Below, in pieces: positions 49,406 through 58,121 of a stretch of DNA of 64,000 nt; positions within the stretch are counted from its first letter, which is position 1, and each line of letters opens with the position of its first letter. A program made the translations under genes and the position numbers. The notes below the pieces were generated by a model that ran no database searches, had not been told where the DNA came from, and worked only from the letters and a program-made list of their open reading frames with translations. The stretch comes from Fermentibacter sp964564435 (GTDB lineage Bacteria > Fermentibacterota > Fermentibacteria > Fermentibacterales > Fermentibacteraceae), in assembly GCA_964564435.1 (NCBI GenBank), contig CAZMAT010000008.1, forward strand, positions 1 through 64,000, written 5' to 3'.

Positions 49406-51916
49406 TCAGGGCACCGACAGGACCCTGTCTGCTCCGTCGATGATTCCGCCTGCGAAGGGTTCCGCGGAGCCCGGCACGAACAGGCTCCATTCCACCCCTG
49501 CCGCCGTCGGCAGGCCGAAGTGGAGGAGCGCACCGTCCTGGCACGTGGTGCCGCTCCCGCCGCTGACCTGCCTGATCCTGGCGACGCCATCCTGCGTGAT
49601 CTCGACGGTGCAGCCGATGCCGGACGCGTTAACGCCCGCGGGTGCCCCGACCCTCACCAGGAGCCAGTGGCCCCCCGGGGTGACGTTCCTGAAGAGCCTC
49701 ATGCCGCTGCCAGACCCGACTGCCAGGTCGAGCCTGCCGTCCCTGTCGAAATCCGCGGAAGCAGCTCCCCAGCCGTTCAGGACCCTCGTGCCGGAGAGCA
49801 GGGTGACGTCTCGGAACGATCCGTCCGGCTCCTGGGCGTAGAGGAAGCTCCTGCGGCCCTCGTACACGGAGGTGATGTAGAGGTCGAGCAGCCCGTCGTC
49901 GTTCCAGTCGCCCCAGACCGGCACCGAGTGCGTCTCCTCGTAGACTATCCCCCTGGCGGCCCTCTCGTCCCGGAACGCCCCGCCATCGTTCACCAGCAGC
50001 TCGCTCCTGTCCGACAGGTCCATGTACCGGGGATGGGCCAGGTTGGCGCTGAAGAGATCCCAGTCGCCGTCGTTGTCGAAGTCGGCCCAGGCGCTGCCGA
50101 TGGTGTGCCCCCACCAGCCGTCCTTGTCGTGCCCTGCCACCCCCGCCTCGAGGGCTGCCGGGGAGGCGAGGCCCTCCGTGTTCTCCCAGAGCAGGTTCTC
50201 CTGGAGGCGGTAGTTCGACACGAAGACATCCATGTCACCGTCGCGGTCGTAGTCGCACGGGCTCACGCCCCTGCCGCACAGGGCGATGTCCCTGAACGGG
50301 ACCATCCCGGCCTCCCGGGTCGCCTCGGTGAAGCCTCCGGGGCCGCCCTCGTAGAACAGGTCGGGAGTGCCCTCCCCGAGGGTCCCGGGTGCCTCGTAGC
50401 ACGCGAAGTAGATGTCGAGGCATCCGTCGGCGTTCCAGTCCAGCAGGCCGACGCCTTCGACCGAACCGGGGACCGGGGGTATCCCCATCCCGCAGCCGGC
50501 ATCTCTGAAGGATCCCGAGTCGTTGACGAACACCCGTGGAGCCGATCCGGAACAGGCCAGGTCGGCGTCGCCGTCGCTGTCGAGATCCCCGGCGACCCAT
50601 TCAGACCCGGGGAGCGAGTCGAGCCCGCACCGGGATGTGACGTCGGTGAAGCCTGCACCTTCGTCGTTGCGGTACAGCCGTCCGCCTGCCATCAGGTCCT
50701 CCCAGCCGTCGCCGTCCATGTCGGCCCAGGCGATGCGCCCGGCGGGTAGGGGGAGGGAGTCGGAGAGCATCCACGTGACGTCCTCGAACACCGGCCCGGC
50801 GTATCCCTCCGCGGCCCTCGCCGAATCGAGCCAGGCAGGACCCCACGACTGCTCGAGCTCGCGGATGGAACGAGAAGCCCAGCGGTCGGCCGTGTCACCC
50901 AGCTCGGCCGATCGGAGGAAGGCCAGGGGTGTGTCGAACGAGTTGCGGAGCCTCCTCAGCCTGCCCTCGAGCCACCAGACGGCCGCGAGGGTATGGTGGT
51001 CGTCGGGGCCGAAGAAGCCCGGATCATCGAGATACGGCCGGATCGCTGCGGAAGCATCCGCCGGGCGGCCCAGCGCCGTCAGGGCCCAGGCCCGCCGGAA
51101 AGCCAGATCGGCTGCGACGGCCGGCATCGTCAGCGCCCTCTCCTGCTCCCGCAGACCTGCCATCGTCCAGTTCCCAGACCCGAGCGCCGCGATACCGCGG
51201 TCGGCATATGCCAGCGCTTCCTGCCACGAGGAGTCGCGGTCGATCGAAAGAGCGGCCCCTGTGAGGAAGGGCAGGGGATCGTCGGGGCAGTCGGCCGTCC
51301 ACGAGTCCACCTCGTCGCGCCACACCGTCGAGTCGGCGGTGCCGAGAAGCGCGGAAACCCTGTACTGCCATGCCCGCGAGCGCCAGGTGGCGTCGGCCCA
51401 CCCCCACTCGCCGATGAAGTCCGCGAGCACCGAGGCCCTCGCTGAGTCGTCCTCCCACACCGGCGCCTGCGCGTCCCAGAAGATCCCGCAGAGGATGTCG
51501 GCGACCTCCGGCGATCCGGGCCACCTTCGGCAGGCCTCCGCGGCCAGGCTGTCCGCGAGCTCCGTTTCACCCAGGAGGGAAGCGACACCGAACAGCGCGG
51601 CCGCCTCGGCCGCGGTCGCCGGATCGGCGCCCCGCTCCAGCTCGCGCTCAACCAGCTCCGGCGCCATTGACGGGGAGTCCTCGCTCCATTCCCCGACGAC
51701 GGCGGTCCAAAGGCGGGCAAGCGAACCGGTCGAGCCTGAAGCCTCGTGCGCCAGGGTGAAGAGGTGGGAGGCCATCGCGTACTCGCCTGCCGCCAGATAG
51801 ACCTCCGCCGCGAGCGAGTCGTTCGCCGCGAGTTCCATCGCTTCCTCGAAATGCCTCAGGGCCAGTTCCTCGTCGAAACCGGCTGCAAGAACAGCGAAAA
51901 GAAGGGGGATCGTCAT
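49406..51916 (-). CDS. Exported TPR / FG-GAP / ASPIC-UnbV repeat protein
   Basis: 836 residues from an ATG with GGAGGTGAC directly upstream; the longer frame is rejected. A short hydrophobic start (TIPLLFAVLAAGF) may be a weak signal. Residues ~10-400 are helical and TPR-like. Residues ~420-730 contain repeated D-x-D-x-D-G blocks (DMDGDGWEDL, DLDSDGDADL, DYDRDGDMDV, DFDNDGDWDL, DFDRDGRLDL), a typical FG-GAP/VCBS propeller. The last ~100 residues are an ASPIC/UnbV domain (HWLLVRVGAPAGVNASGIGC). Such proteins are common on the surface of FCB and planctomycete-type bacteria, with mostly unknown ligands. Confidence 0.85.
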   Translation of the reverse strand: MTIPLLFAVLAAGFDEELALRHFEEAMELAANDSLAAEVYLAAGEYAMASHLFTLAHEASGSTGSLARLWTAVVGEWSEDSPSMAPELVERELERGADPATAAEAAALFGVASLLGETELADSLAAEACRRWPGSPEVADILCGIFWDAQAPVWEDDSARASVLADFIGEWGWADATWRSRAWQYRVSALLGTADSTVWRDEVDSWTADCPDDPLPFLTGAALSIDRDSSWQEALAYADRGIAALGSGNWTMAGLREQERALTMPAVAADLAFRRAWALTALGRPADASAAIRPYLDDPGFFGPDDHHTLAAVWWLEGRLRRLRNSFDTPLAFLRSAELGDTADRWASRSIRELEQSWGPAWLDSARAAEGYAGPVFEDVTWMLSDSLPLPAGRIAWADMDGDGWEDLMAGGRLYRNDEGAGFTDVTSRCGLDSLPGSEWVAGDLDSDGDADLACSGSAPRVFVNDSGSFRDAGCGMGIPPVPGSVEGVGLLDWNADGCLDIYFACYEAPGTLGEGTPDLFYEGGPGGFTEATREAGMVPFRDIALCGRGVSPCDYDRDGDMDVFVSNYRLQENLLWENTEGLASPAALEAGVAGHDKDGWWGHTIGSAWADFDNDGDWDLFSANLAHPRYMDLSDRSELLVNDGGAFRDERAARGIVYEETHSVPVWGDWNDDGLLDLYITSVYEGRRSFLYAQEPDGSFRDVTLLSGTRVLNGWGAASADFDRDGRLDLAVGSGSGMRLFRNVTPGGHWLLVRVGAPAGVNASGIGCTVEITQDGVARIRQVSGGSGTTCQDGALLHFGLPTAAGVEWSLFVPGSAEPFAGGIIDGADRVLSVP

Positions 51917-51986
51917 GTCACCTCCGCCGGCCGGGCTGGTTCGCCAGGGCCCGTGGTACGATACTCTGCCGGATGGAGGATGTGGC

Positions 51987-52424
51987 ATGAGGCAGAACGG
52001 GATCGTGAAGGAGACGCGTGACAGTGACGGGACGGCGCTCGTTGCCCTGATGGGGGCCGACGGATGCGCAACCTGCTCGTCGAAGGGCGGATGCGGGATC
52101 TTCTGCTCCTCTGCGGGAGGGACGAAGGAGGCCTGGGTGGCCAATCCCGTGCAGGCCGCCCGGGGTGACCGCGTGGAGGTCGAGCTGGCCCCGGCCGCCT
52201 CGCTCGCCCTCTCGGGTGCGCTGTTCATCGTCCCGGTGGCCGTGCTGGTGGCTTCCCTCGCCCTTCTGCCGTCGGGGGCCTCGCCCTCGCGCACCGCGGT
52301 GCATGCCCTGGCCGGGCTGGTGCTCGGCGTGGCCTCCGGGGTCCTCGCGTCCAGGCTCGTCTCGAGGCGGAGGGGCTTCGATCTGAAGATAGTGTCGGTG
52401 ATCGGCAGCGGGCCTGCGGCCTGA
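51987..52424 (+). CDS. RseC/MucC-family membrane protein
   Basis: 145 residues from an ATG seven bases after GGAGG. The N-terminal domain has MRQNGIVKETRDSDGTALVA and the Cys cluster CATCSSKGGCGIFC. Two membrane helices follow (ASLALSGALFIVPVAVLVAS and ALAGLVLGVASGVLASRL). RseC proteins act with the Rsx/Rnf electron-transfer complex in reducing SoxR, and MucC in envelope stress; in many lineages the role is open. No Rsx/Rnf genes are in the window. Divergent from the ASPIC protein and followed by a TldD/TldE pair. Confidence 0.78.
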   Translation: MRQNGIVKETRDSDGTALVALMGADGCATCSSKGGCGIFCSSAGGTKEAWVANPVQAARGDRVEVELAPAASLALSGALFIVPVAVLVASLALLPSGASPSRTAVHALAGLVLGVASGVLASRLVSRRRGFDLKIVSVIGSGPAA

Positions 52425-52458
52425 GCCGCGGCACACGTCCGGAAGGAGAGTCGTCGGG

Positions 52459-53901
52459 ATGAAGAAGCTCGCCGAATTCGCCGTCGCGGAACTGGCGGCA
52501 TCAGGAGTCGACTACGGCGACGTCCGCGTCGAGGACCGCGCCCTGGAGCGGATCTCCTTCCGGAACAGGCGCCTGGAGGAGGCCGCGACGTCGTCCGGCG
52601 AGGGTGTCGGCGTGAGGGCGATAGTCGGCGGCTGCTGGGGCTTCGCCTCGTCCACCGGGCTCGGCAGGGATTCGGTCGCCATGGCCGTCGAGAGGGCCGT
52701 GAAGATAGCCCGCAGCGGGGCGGGGCGCACGGGCTCGCCCGTGAGGCTGGCGCCCCAGGAGCCCGGGCAGGGCTCCTACTCCTCGCCGTGCGCCGAGGAT
52801 CCCTTCGGGGTGGACACCTCCGAGAAGATCGGACTCCTCGAGCAGTGCTCGGGCATCCTGAACGCCGACCCGGCGATCAGCACCACGTACGCCGAGCTCT
52901 ACTCGGAGCGGATCGACAGGGTCTTCGCGAACACCGGCGGCACGCTCGTGGACTCGCACCTCGTCCACACCCAGCCGTTCCTGCTGGCGTTCGCGGTGAA
53001 GGACGGTGACGCGCAGAACAGGTCGCTCCAGACAGGTGCGAGGGCTGCCGGCTGGGAGTGGATCAGGGAGAACGACCTCCCCGCGGCATCGGAGCGCGTC
53101 AGGGACCAGGCCGTGGAAAAGGTGATGGCGGCCGAAGGCCCGTCAGGCGTCATGGACCTCGTGCTCGACGGCATCAACCTGAGCCTCACGATGCACGAGT
53201 CGGTCGGCCACGCCACCGAGAGCGACAGGGCCCTGGGCTGGGAGGCCAACATGGCCGGGCGGACCTTCGTCGGCCCGGGCGACCAGGGAAGCCTGAAGTA
53301 CGGGTCCGAGATGGTCAACTTCACGGCCGACAACACCATGCCGATCGGGCTCGCCTCCTGGGGCTGGGACGACGACGGCACCCCGTGCCAGAAGTGGCAG
53401 ACCATCAGGGACGGCGTCTTCCAGGAGTTCGGCACGGTGCGCGAGACGGCGCTGCTCGTGGGCAGGACCGCCAGCCGCGGCTGCTGCCGCGCGCAGGACT
53501 TCGGATACTTCCCGATCAACAGGCAGCCCAACTTCTACCTCGAGCCCTCCCCGACTCCGATGACCCCGGAGGAACTGATCGCGGGCGTGAAGCTCGGCAT
53601 CCTGATCGAGGGCAGGGGCTCCTTCAGCATCGACCAGAACAGGGTGAACTTCCAGTTCGGGGGCGACTTCTTCCGCGAGATCCGCGACGGGAAGCCCGGG
53701 AGGCCTCTCAAGAAGGTGCTGTACGGCTCCCGCACCACCGAGTTCTGGGGCTCCTGCGACGGCATCGCCGATTCGAGGTTCTTCCAGCCCATGGGCCTTC
53801 TGACCTGCGGGAAGGGTGAGCCCATGCAGGGGGCGAGGATGACGCACGGGGCCAGTCCGGCCAGGTTCCGCGGGGTGACCGTCGGGGGAGGTGTGAGATG
53901 A
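52459..53901 (+). CDS. TldD-family metalloprotease, second pair
   Basis: 480 residues with GGAAGGAGAG upstream. The protease signature is HESVGH (residues ~246-251) in LTMHESVGHATESDRALGWE. Flanking segments are YGSEMVNFTADNTMPIGLAS, DDDGTPCQKWQ and a C-terminal LTCGKGEPMQGARMTHGASP. The domain order is that of the first TldD copy, but the sequences are only distantly alike. Its TldE partner overlaps the stop. It probably forms a separate cytosolic peptidase heterodimer; substrate unknown. Confidence 0.9.
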   Translation: MKKLAEFAVAELAASGVDYGDVRVEDRALERISFRNRRLEEAATSSGEGVGVRAIVGGCWGFASSTGLGRDSVAMAVERAVKIARSGAGRTGSPVRLAPQEPGQGSYSSPCAEDPFGVDTSEKIGLLEQCSGILNADPAISTTYAELYSERIDRVFANTGGTLVDSHLVHTQPFLLAFAVKDGDAQNRSLQTGARAAGWEWIRENDLPAASERVRDQAVEKVMAAEGPSGVMDLVLDGINLSLTMHESVGHATESDRALGWEANMAGRTFVGPGDQGSLKYGSEMVNFTADNTMPIGLASWGWDDDGTPCQKWQTIRDGVFQEFGTVRETALLVGRTASRGCCRAQDFGYFPINRQPNFYLEPSPTPMTPEELIAGVKLGILIEGRGSFSIDQNRVNFQFGGDFFREIRDGKPGRPLKKVLYGSRTTEFWGSCDGIADSRFFQPMGLLTCGKGEPMQGARMTHGASPARFRGVTVGGGVR

Positions 53902-55160
53902 CTCGCGAGGAGATGCTCGACTTCGTGCAGCAGGTCCTCGGGGCGGTCTCCGTCGGGCATTCGGTGGCCGAGCTCGACGAGGAGCGGGTCGCCCTGGTCA
54001 GGTTCGGCCGCAATTCCGTGACGCAGAACATGGACACCTTCAGGCGCGAGCTCAGGCTCTGGGTCGGCGACGGTGCGAGGAAGGCCGAGTACCGCACCCA
54101 CAGGATCGACAGGGATGCCATCCCGGAAATCGTGCGCACCGCCGAGCAGAAGCTCCGGATGTCCTCGCCGGACCCCGAATACGTGCCCCCGGCCGACGAG
54201 GGCCAGATCTATCCCCTCATAGACGCATGGGACGAGGAGACCGGCAGGGTCGAGCCGGGCCCCAGGATGGACGCGGCCTCGGCCGCAGTCGAAGCCTCCG
54301 GGTCGGCCGGGACCGAGGCTGCCGGCACGTCGCGGATGGAGTCGAGCAGGATCGCACTGGCCACCAGCACCGGCAACCTCTGCTTCCACGAGGCCACGGA
54401 AGGCGCCTTCCAGATCACCGTGCAGGCCGGCGGCGGGTCGAGCTACCGTTCCGTCACCTCGAAGGCCTGGCGCGACATCCCCGTTCGCAGGACCATCGAC
54501 GAGGTCATCGCCGAGGCGAAGGCCGACCGCGATCCCTCACAATCGGAGCCGGGCACGATCGACGTCGTCCTCGAACCGCAGGCGGTGGCCGACCTGGTGC
54601 CCTACATGCTGATGTCGCTCGACGCCCGCACCACGGACGAGGGGATCACCGTCTTCGGCGGGATGGAAGGGAAGCGGGTCGCTGCCGGGAAGTTCACGCT
54701 GGAGAGCGACCTGCAGGGAGAGGTTCCCGGCAGGCCCTTCGACGGAGACGGGCTGGCCACGGAGGACCAGGTCTGGATCGATTCCGGGATGCTCAGGACG
54801 ATGATGTGCGACAGGTTCTGGGCGGAGAGGTCGGGCAGGCCGGCGGTGGTCGACCCCGGCTGCTTCGGGGTCAGGGGCGAGCGCGGCACCGCTTCCGAGC
54901 TGGCGGCTCAGAGCGGCAGGTGCCTCCGGATCAGGCGCCTGTGGTACATCCGCTACGTCGACCAGAAGTCGCTGATCCTCACGGGGATGACCCGCGACGG
55001 GGTGTTCCTGTGCGAGAACGGTTCCGCCAGGCCGGTGAAGGACTTCAGGTGGAACTGGAGGCCGCTCGACCTCTTCTCGAGGGTCGAGGCGCTGGGTACC
55101 CCCGAGAGGAAGGGCTTCATGGTCGTCCCGCCGATCCTCCTGCGCGGAGTCCCCGTCTGA
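53898..55160 (+). CDS. TldE/PmbA-family protein, second pair
   Basis: 420 residues, ATG within the end of the second tldD. It lacks HExxxH. It has VALVRFGRNSVTQNMDTFRR, a SRIALATSTGNLCFHEATEG segment, a GTIDVVLEPQAVADLVPYML block and a C-terminal YIRYVDQKSLILTGMTRDGV. These fit the PmbA side of the complex. The C-terminal third is closer to zinc-free PmbA forms than the first copy. It converges on the exported protein gene at 55185. Confidence 0.85.
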   Translation: MTREEMLDFVQQVLGAVSVGHSVAELDEERVALVRFGRNSVTQNMDTFRRELRLWVGDGARKAEYRTHRIDRDAIPEIVRTAEQKLRMSSPDPEYVPPADEGQIYPLIDAWDEETGRVEPGPRMDAASAAVEASGSAGTEAAGTSRMESSRIALATSTGNLCFHEATEGAFQITVQAGGGSSYRSVTSKAWRDIPVRRTIDEVIAEAKADRDPSQSEPGTIDVVLEPQAVADLVPYMLMSLDARTTDEGITVFGGMEGKRVAAGKFTLESDLQGEVPGRPFDGDGLATEDQVWIDSGMLRTMMCDRFWAERSGRPAVVDPGCFGVRGERGTASELAAQSGRCLRIRRLWYIRYVDQKSLILTGMTRDGVFLCENGSARPVKDFRWNWRPLDLFSRVEALGTPERKGFMVVPPILLRGVPV

Positions 55161-55184
55161 CGGCGGCGGTCGGACAGGCGGGGG

Positions 55185-55964
55185 CTACCAGAGGAAGCGG
55201 AGGCCGGCGAAGGTCTCGCCCTCGAGGCTCCTGAAGGGCTGCGTATCCCTCGGGTAGTGAGTGAGGTGCAGCTCGAAGGCCTCGTCTCCTCCGCCCGGGG
55301 CGAACCGTGCGTACGTCTCCACCCTGTGCCTCGAAGAAGCGGCACCGTCCTCGTGGAAGAAGAACTCGGGCCGGTACCTGACGCCGCCCGTCCAGGAGCG
55401 CCAGGCCCCCAGGGGCATCTCGGCCTCTCCCTGGATCGACCAGTCGAAGTCGTGCCCCTTCTGGAATCCGTCGCCCCGCGGGCGGTAGACTCCCGCGGAA
55501 AGCCAGCCCGAGGGCATCCCGCCCGACGGCAGGAAGGCGGGATCCTCGAACCTCGCAAGCGGGCGGGCGTCGAGCACGACACCCGCCTTCACGTTGTTCA
55601 TGTATTCGGAGAGCGTGTCCGACATGTCTATGTTGTGGAAGCACTCGTGGTCCGTGTACAGCCTTGCCTCGCCCCATCCCGTGTCCCAGGCGAACTCGAT
55701 CTTGATGTTCCAGTGCCCGCCGTAGATGTTGAACTTCATGTCGGGGTTGTTCCAGCTCTCGCCCATGTAGGTGTCGACCTCGAGGCCCAGACGGGTCGAG
55801 AACCTGCCCGCCGTGAGGGGAGTGACGGACGCCGCGATCTCGGAGAAGACGTAGTGGGCTATGTCGGATTCGAAGAACTTGAAGACCCCGAGCCTGCCGT
55901 CGGAGGACATGGGGAACTCCAAGGAGGACTGGAGCGAGAGCAGGACGAGGGGGAGGGCAGTCAT
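55185..55964 (-). CDS. Exported outer-membrane-like protein of the thioredoxin operon
   Basis: 259 residues from the ATG at 55964, which overlaps the stop of the upstream redox gene. A signal peptide (ALPLVLLSLQSSLEFP) leads into beta-rich sequence with amphipathic strands (GRFSTRLGLEVDTYMGES, HWNIKIEFAWDTGWGEARL, VKAGVVLDARPLARFE, WTGGVRYRPEFFFHEDGA). A TDHECFHNIDMSD segment, with His, Cys and Asp, could hold a metal. It looks like an 8-12 stranded barrel or a jelly-roll. No family recognised. Why it sits in a cytosolic thioredoxin operon is unclear. Confidence 0.55.
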   Translation of the reverse strand: MTALPLVLLSLQSSLEFPMSSDGRLGVFKFFESDIAHYVFSEIAASVTPLTAGRFSTRLGLEVDTYMGESWNNPDMKFNIYGGHWNIKIEFAWDTGWGEARLYTDHECFHNIDMSDTLSEYMNNVKAGVVLDARPLARFEDPAFLPSGGMPSGWLSAGVYRPRGDGFQKGHDFDWSIQGEAEMPLGAWRSWTGGVRYRPEFFFHEDGAASSRHRVETYARFAPGGGDEAFELHLTHYPRDTQPFRSLEGETFAGLRFLW

Positions 55965-56662
55965 TCCCCGGCCGGGTCCAGGAACGAGAGGAGGTCGCGC
56001 GGGCCCTCGAGGGAGTCGAGGGATGGAATCGCCCCGGAGAGCGCCCTGACGAACGCCGCCTCGGGGACTGCGCCCTCCAGGTGGAGCCTTTCGTTCACCA
56101 CCGTCCTGGGCACGCCCTGGACTCCGTACAACCTCGACAGGTCCGGGAACTCGTTGGCCTCCACGATATCGGCCCTTATCCGGGGGCACGCCGCGGCGAG
56201 CCTCGCGGCCGTCACGGCCGCGCGCGGGCAGTGCGGGCAGGTGGGAGTCACGAAGACGCGGATCACCAGGTCCCTGTCCAGCGCAGCCAGGAAGTCGGAT
56301 GTCGCGGGCTCGATCACGGGCTTGTCCGAGCCTGCGTCGGTGATGACGGAGAGCAGGGTCGAGAACTCGTATCCGGAGGGAGTCCCGTAGAGCCTGACGC
56401 GGTTGTGGGTGCCGTCGGAAACGATCATGGCGGGCACCCCCTCGATGGAGTCCGATTCCCTCTGAACGGTGTCGGTGAGGGCGTTCAGCTTCTCGAGAGA
56501 GATCCTAGGCGAAAGCCCGGCCAGTTCGGCCAGTATGCGCTCCGTGTCGAGGCAGCCTCCGCAGTTGAGCCTCTGTGTGTAGAGCCTGACATGCACGTCC
56601 TTCGCCATGCCCGCGAGCAGATCGCCCACCTGCCTGGCCTCGGAAGCGGACAGAAGACCCAT
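55961..56662 (-). CDS. Double-thioredoxin-fold protein (PDO/glutaredoxin-like)
   Basis: 233 residues. Two thioredoxin-fold units are visible, each with a CxxC: CGGC (Cys 34/37) in RLNCGGCLDTERIL and CPHC (Cys 142/145) in VTPTCPHCPRAAV, with cis-Pro segments EGVPAMIV and QGVPRTVV. Architecture and length match the protein disulfide oxidoreductases (PDO/Grx-like) of anaerobes and archaea. CGGC is an unusual first active site. It is encoded next to thioredoxin reductase, which probably reduces it. No signal peptide, so cytosolic. Confidence 0.8.
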   Translation of the reverse strand: MGLLSASEARQVGDLLAGMAKDVHVRLYTQRLNCGGCLDTERILAELAGLSPRISLEKLNALTDTVQRESDSIEGVPAMIVSDGTHNRVRLYGTPSGYEFSTLLSVITDAGSDKPVIEPATSDFLAALDRDLVIRVFVTPTCPHCPRAAVTAARLAAACPRIRADIVEANEFPDLSRLYGVQGVPRTVVNERLHLEGAVPEAAFVRALSGAIPSLDSLEGPRDLLSFLDPAGE

Positions 56663-56665
56663 GCG

Positions 56666-57634
56666 CTAACCCCCGAGCCCCAGCAGGTGCCATGCGGCCT
56701 CCGCCGCCCTGGCCCCGTCGGCGGCGGCCGTCACGACCTGCCTGAGCGGATTCGAAGTCACGTCGCCCGCGGCGAACACGTCGTCCCTCGAAGTGCGGAC
56801 TATATCGCGGGTCCATACCGTGCCGTCGTCGTTCAGGCGCACGAGATCCCGGAACGGTTCGGTCGCCGGGGTCCTGCCCACGAAGATGAACACTCCGTCC
56901 ACGGCGAGTTCGCTTCTGCCTCCGGGGGTATCGAGGACAACCGACTCGACCTCCCTGTCGCCCCTGATCTCGAGGAGCCTGCTGCTCCACATGACCTCGA
57001 CCGAGGGGGATGCCAGCAGCCGGTTCGCGAGGGCGGGCTCCGCCCTCAGGGCGTCCCTCCTGTGGACCAGCGTGATCCTCGATGCGAACGAAGTCAGGTG
57101 AAGGGCCTCCTTCACGGCGCTGTCGCCCCCGCCAACCACCAGGACGTGCCTGCCCCTGAAGAGCGGGGCGTCGCACGTGGCGCAGTTGCTGACGCCGCGC
57201 CCGTAGAACCTGCTCTCGCCGGGGACACCCAGCCTGGCTGGAGTGGCTCCGGTTGCGATGATCAGGGCCCTCGCGGTCACCGGCCCCCCGTCGGCCTCTA
57301 TGCTCAGCCCGCCTTCGGGGCGCGCGGCGCAGGAGACCGCACGTTCGGACAGGAAGGTCGACCCCGAGGCGACCGCCTGGGCGTGCATCGCGTCCATAAG
57401 CCCCTGCCCCGTCGTGGCGCCGGTTCCAGGGTAGTTCTCGATGCGGTCGGTCATCACTGCCTGCCCGCCGGGCTGCCAGCCTTCGAGGACGACATGCCCC
57501 AGGGCATACCTCGACAGGTAGAGCGCCGCGGAGATCCCTGCGGGGCCGCCTCCGGCCACCACCACGTCGAAGCTGCGGCCCTCCGCTCCCCGGGAGGGCG
57601 GTACGACCCCGATCGTGAATCCTGGCCCGGGCAT
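56666..57634 (-). CDS. trxB: Thioredoxin reductase
   Basis: 322 residues. It has the FAD motif DVVVAGGGPAGISAALYL (~23-40), NAD(P)H motif VLVVGGGDSAVKEALHL, the redox pair CATC (Cys 151/154) and the closing VFAAGDVTSNPLRQVVTAAADG. It passes electrons from NAD(P)H to thioredoxin. NCATCDAPLF differs from the common YCATCDGFFF, so the partner surface may be adapted to the double-fold protein. There is little ribosome-binding site before the ATG at 57634; internal GTG starts ~25 codons in are possible. Confidence 0.9.
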   Translation of the reverse strand: MPGPGFTIGVVPPSRGAEGRSFDVVVAGGGPAGISAALYLSRYALGHVVLEGWQPGGQAVMTDRIENYPGTGATTGQGLMDAMHAQAVASGSTFLSERAVSCAARPEGGLSIEADGGPVTARALIIATGATPARLGVPGESRFYGRGVSNCATCDAPLFRGRHVLVVGGGDSAVKEALHLTSFASRITLVHRRDALRAEPALANRLLASPSVEVMWSSRLLEIRGDREVESVVLDTPGGRSELAVDGVFIFVGRTPATEPFRDLVRLNDDGTVWTRDIVRTSRDDVFAAGDVTSNPLRQVVTAAADGARAAEAAWHLLGLGG

Positions 57635-57639
57635 CGCGG

Positions 57640-57969
57640 CTAGTTCGCCCCTGCGGCTATCGCCTGCAGCCCGGACAGGAGGGACGGCTTGTCACGGAAG
57701 CCCACGAGCCGGTCTATCTCCTTGCCGGCCTTGAACACGATCATGGTCGGCACGCCGCGGACGCCGAAGGAGGCCGCCTCGGTCTGGTTCTGGTCGATGT
57801 CCATCTCGTAGAAGTCCCACCCCGTCAGTTCGCCCGAGATCTGTTCGAGCACGGGGTGGAGCATGCGGCAGGGGCCGCACCAGGTGGCGCTGAAGTCGAC
57901 GAGCACGAACCTGTCGGAAACCGCCGACACGACGGGGAGTTCCTTGCCGGATATCTTCCTGATGGCCAT
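57640..57969 (-). CDS. trxA: Thioredoxin
   Basis: 109 residues; the ATG at 57969 is six bases after AAGGGAG, a better spacing than ATG 57975. The active site is ATWCGPCRML (Cys 31/34) and the cis-Pro loop is FGVRGVPTMIVFKAGKEIDRLVG. It is a general cytosolic disulfide reductant. First gene of a four-gene set: thioredoxin, reductase, double-fold protein, exported protein. Confidence 0.95.
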   Translation of the reverse strand: MAIRKISGKELPVVSAVSDRFVLVDFSATWCGPCRMLHPVLEQISGELTGWDFYEMDIDQNQTEAASFGVRGVPTMIVFKAGKEIDRLVGFRDKPSLLSGLQAIAAGAN

Positions 57970-58121
57970 CTGCATCTCCCTTCGAGGCTGGCTCCTTGAA
58001 AAACCCTGCATGCTCCACGATAAATGCCCCGGGAGCTCACGCGGTTCCCGCCGGGATGGTCCGCGGGGTTTCGCATTCCTTGCGCCGGTGAGCATATTGA
58101 TATCCCTGCGGGAGGTGCAAG

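Noticed and set aside
49406..52501. Longer N-terminus of the ASPIC/FG-GAP protein
   Set aside because: The extra part is antisense to the RseC-like and TldD genes; the ATG at 51916 has GGAGGTGAC directly before it.
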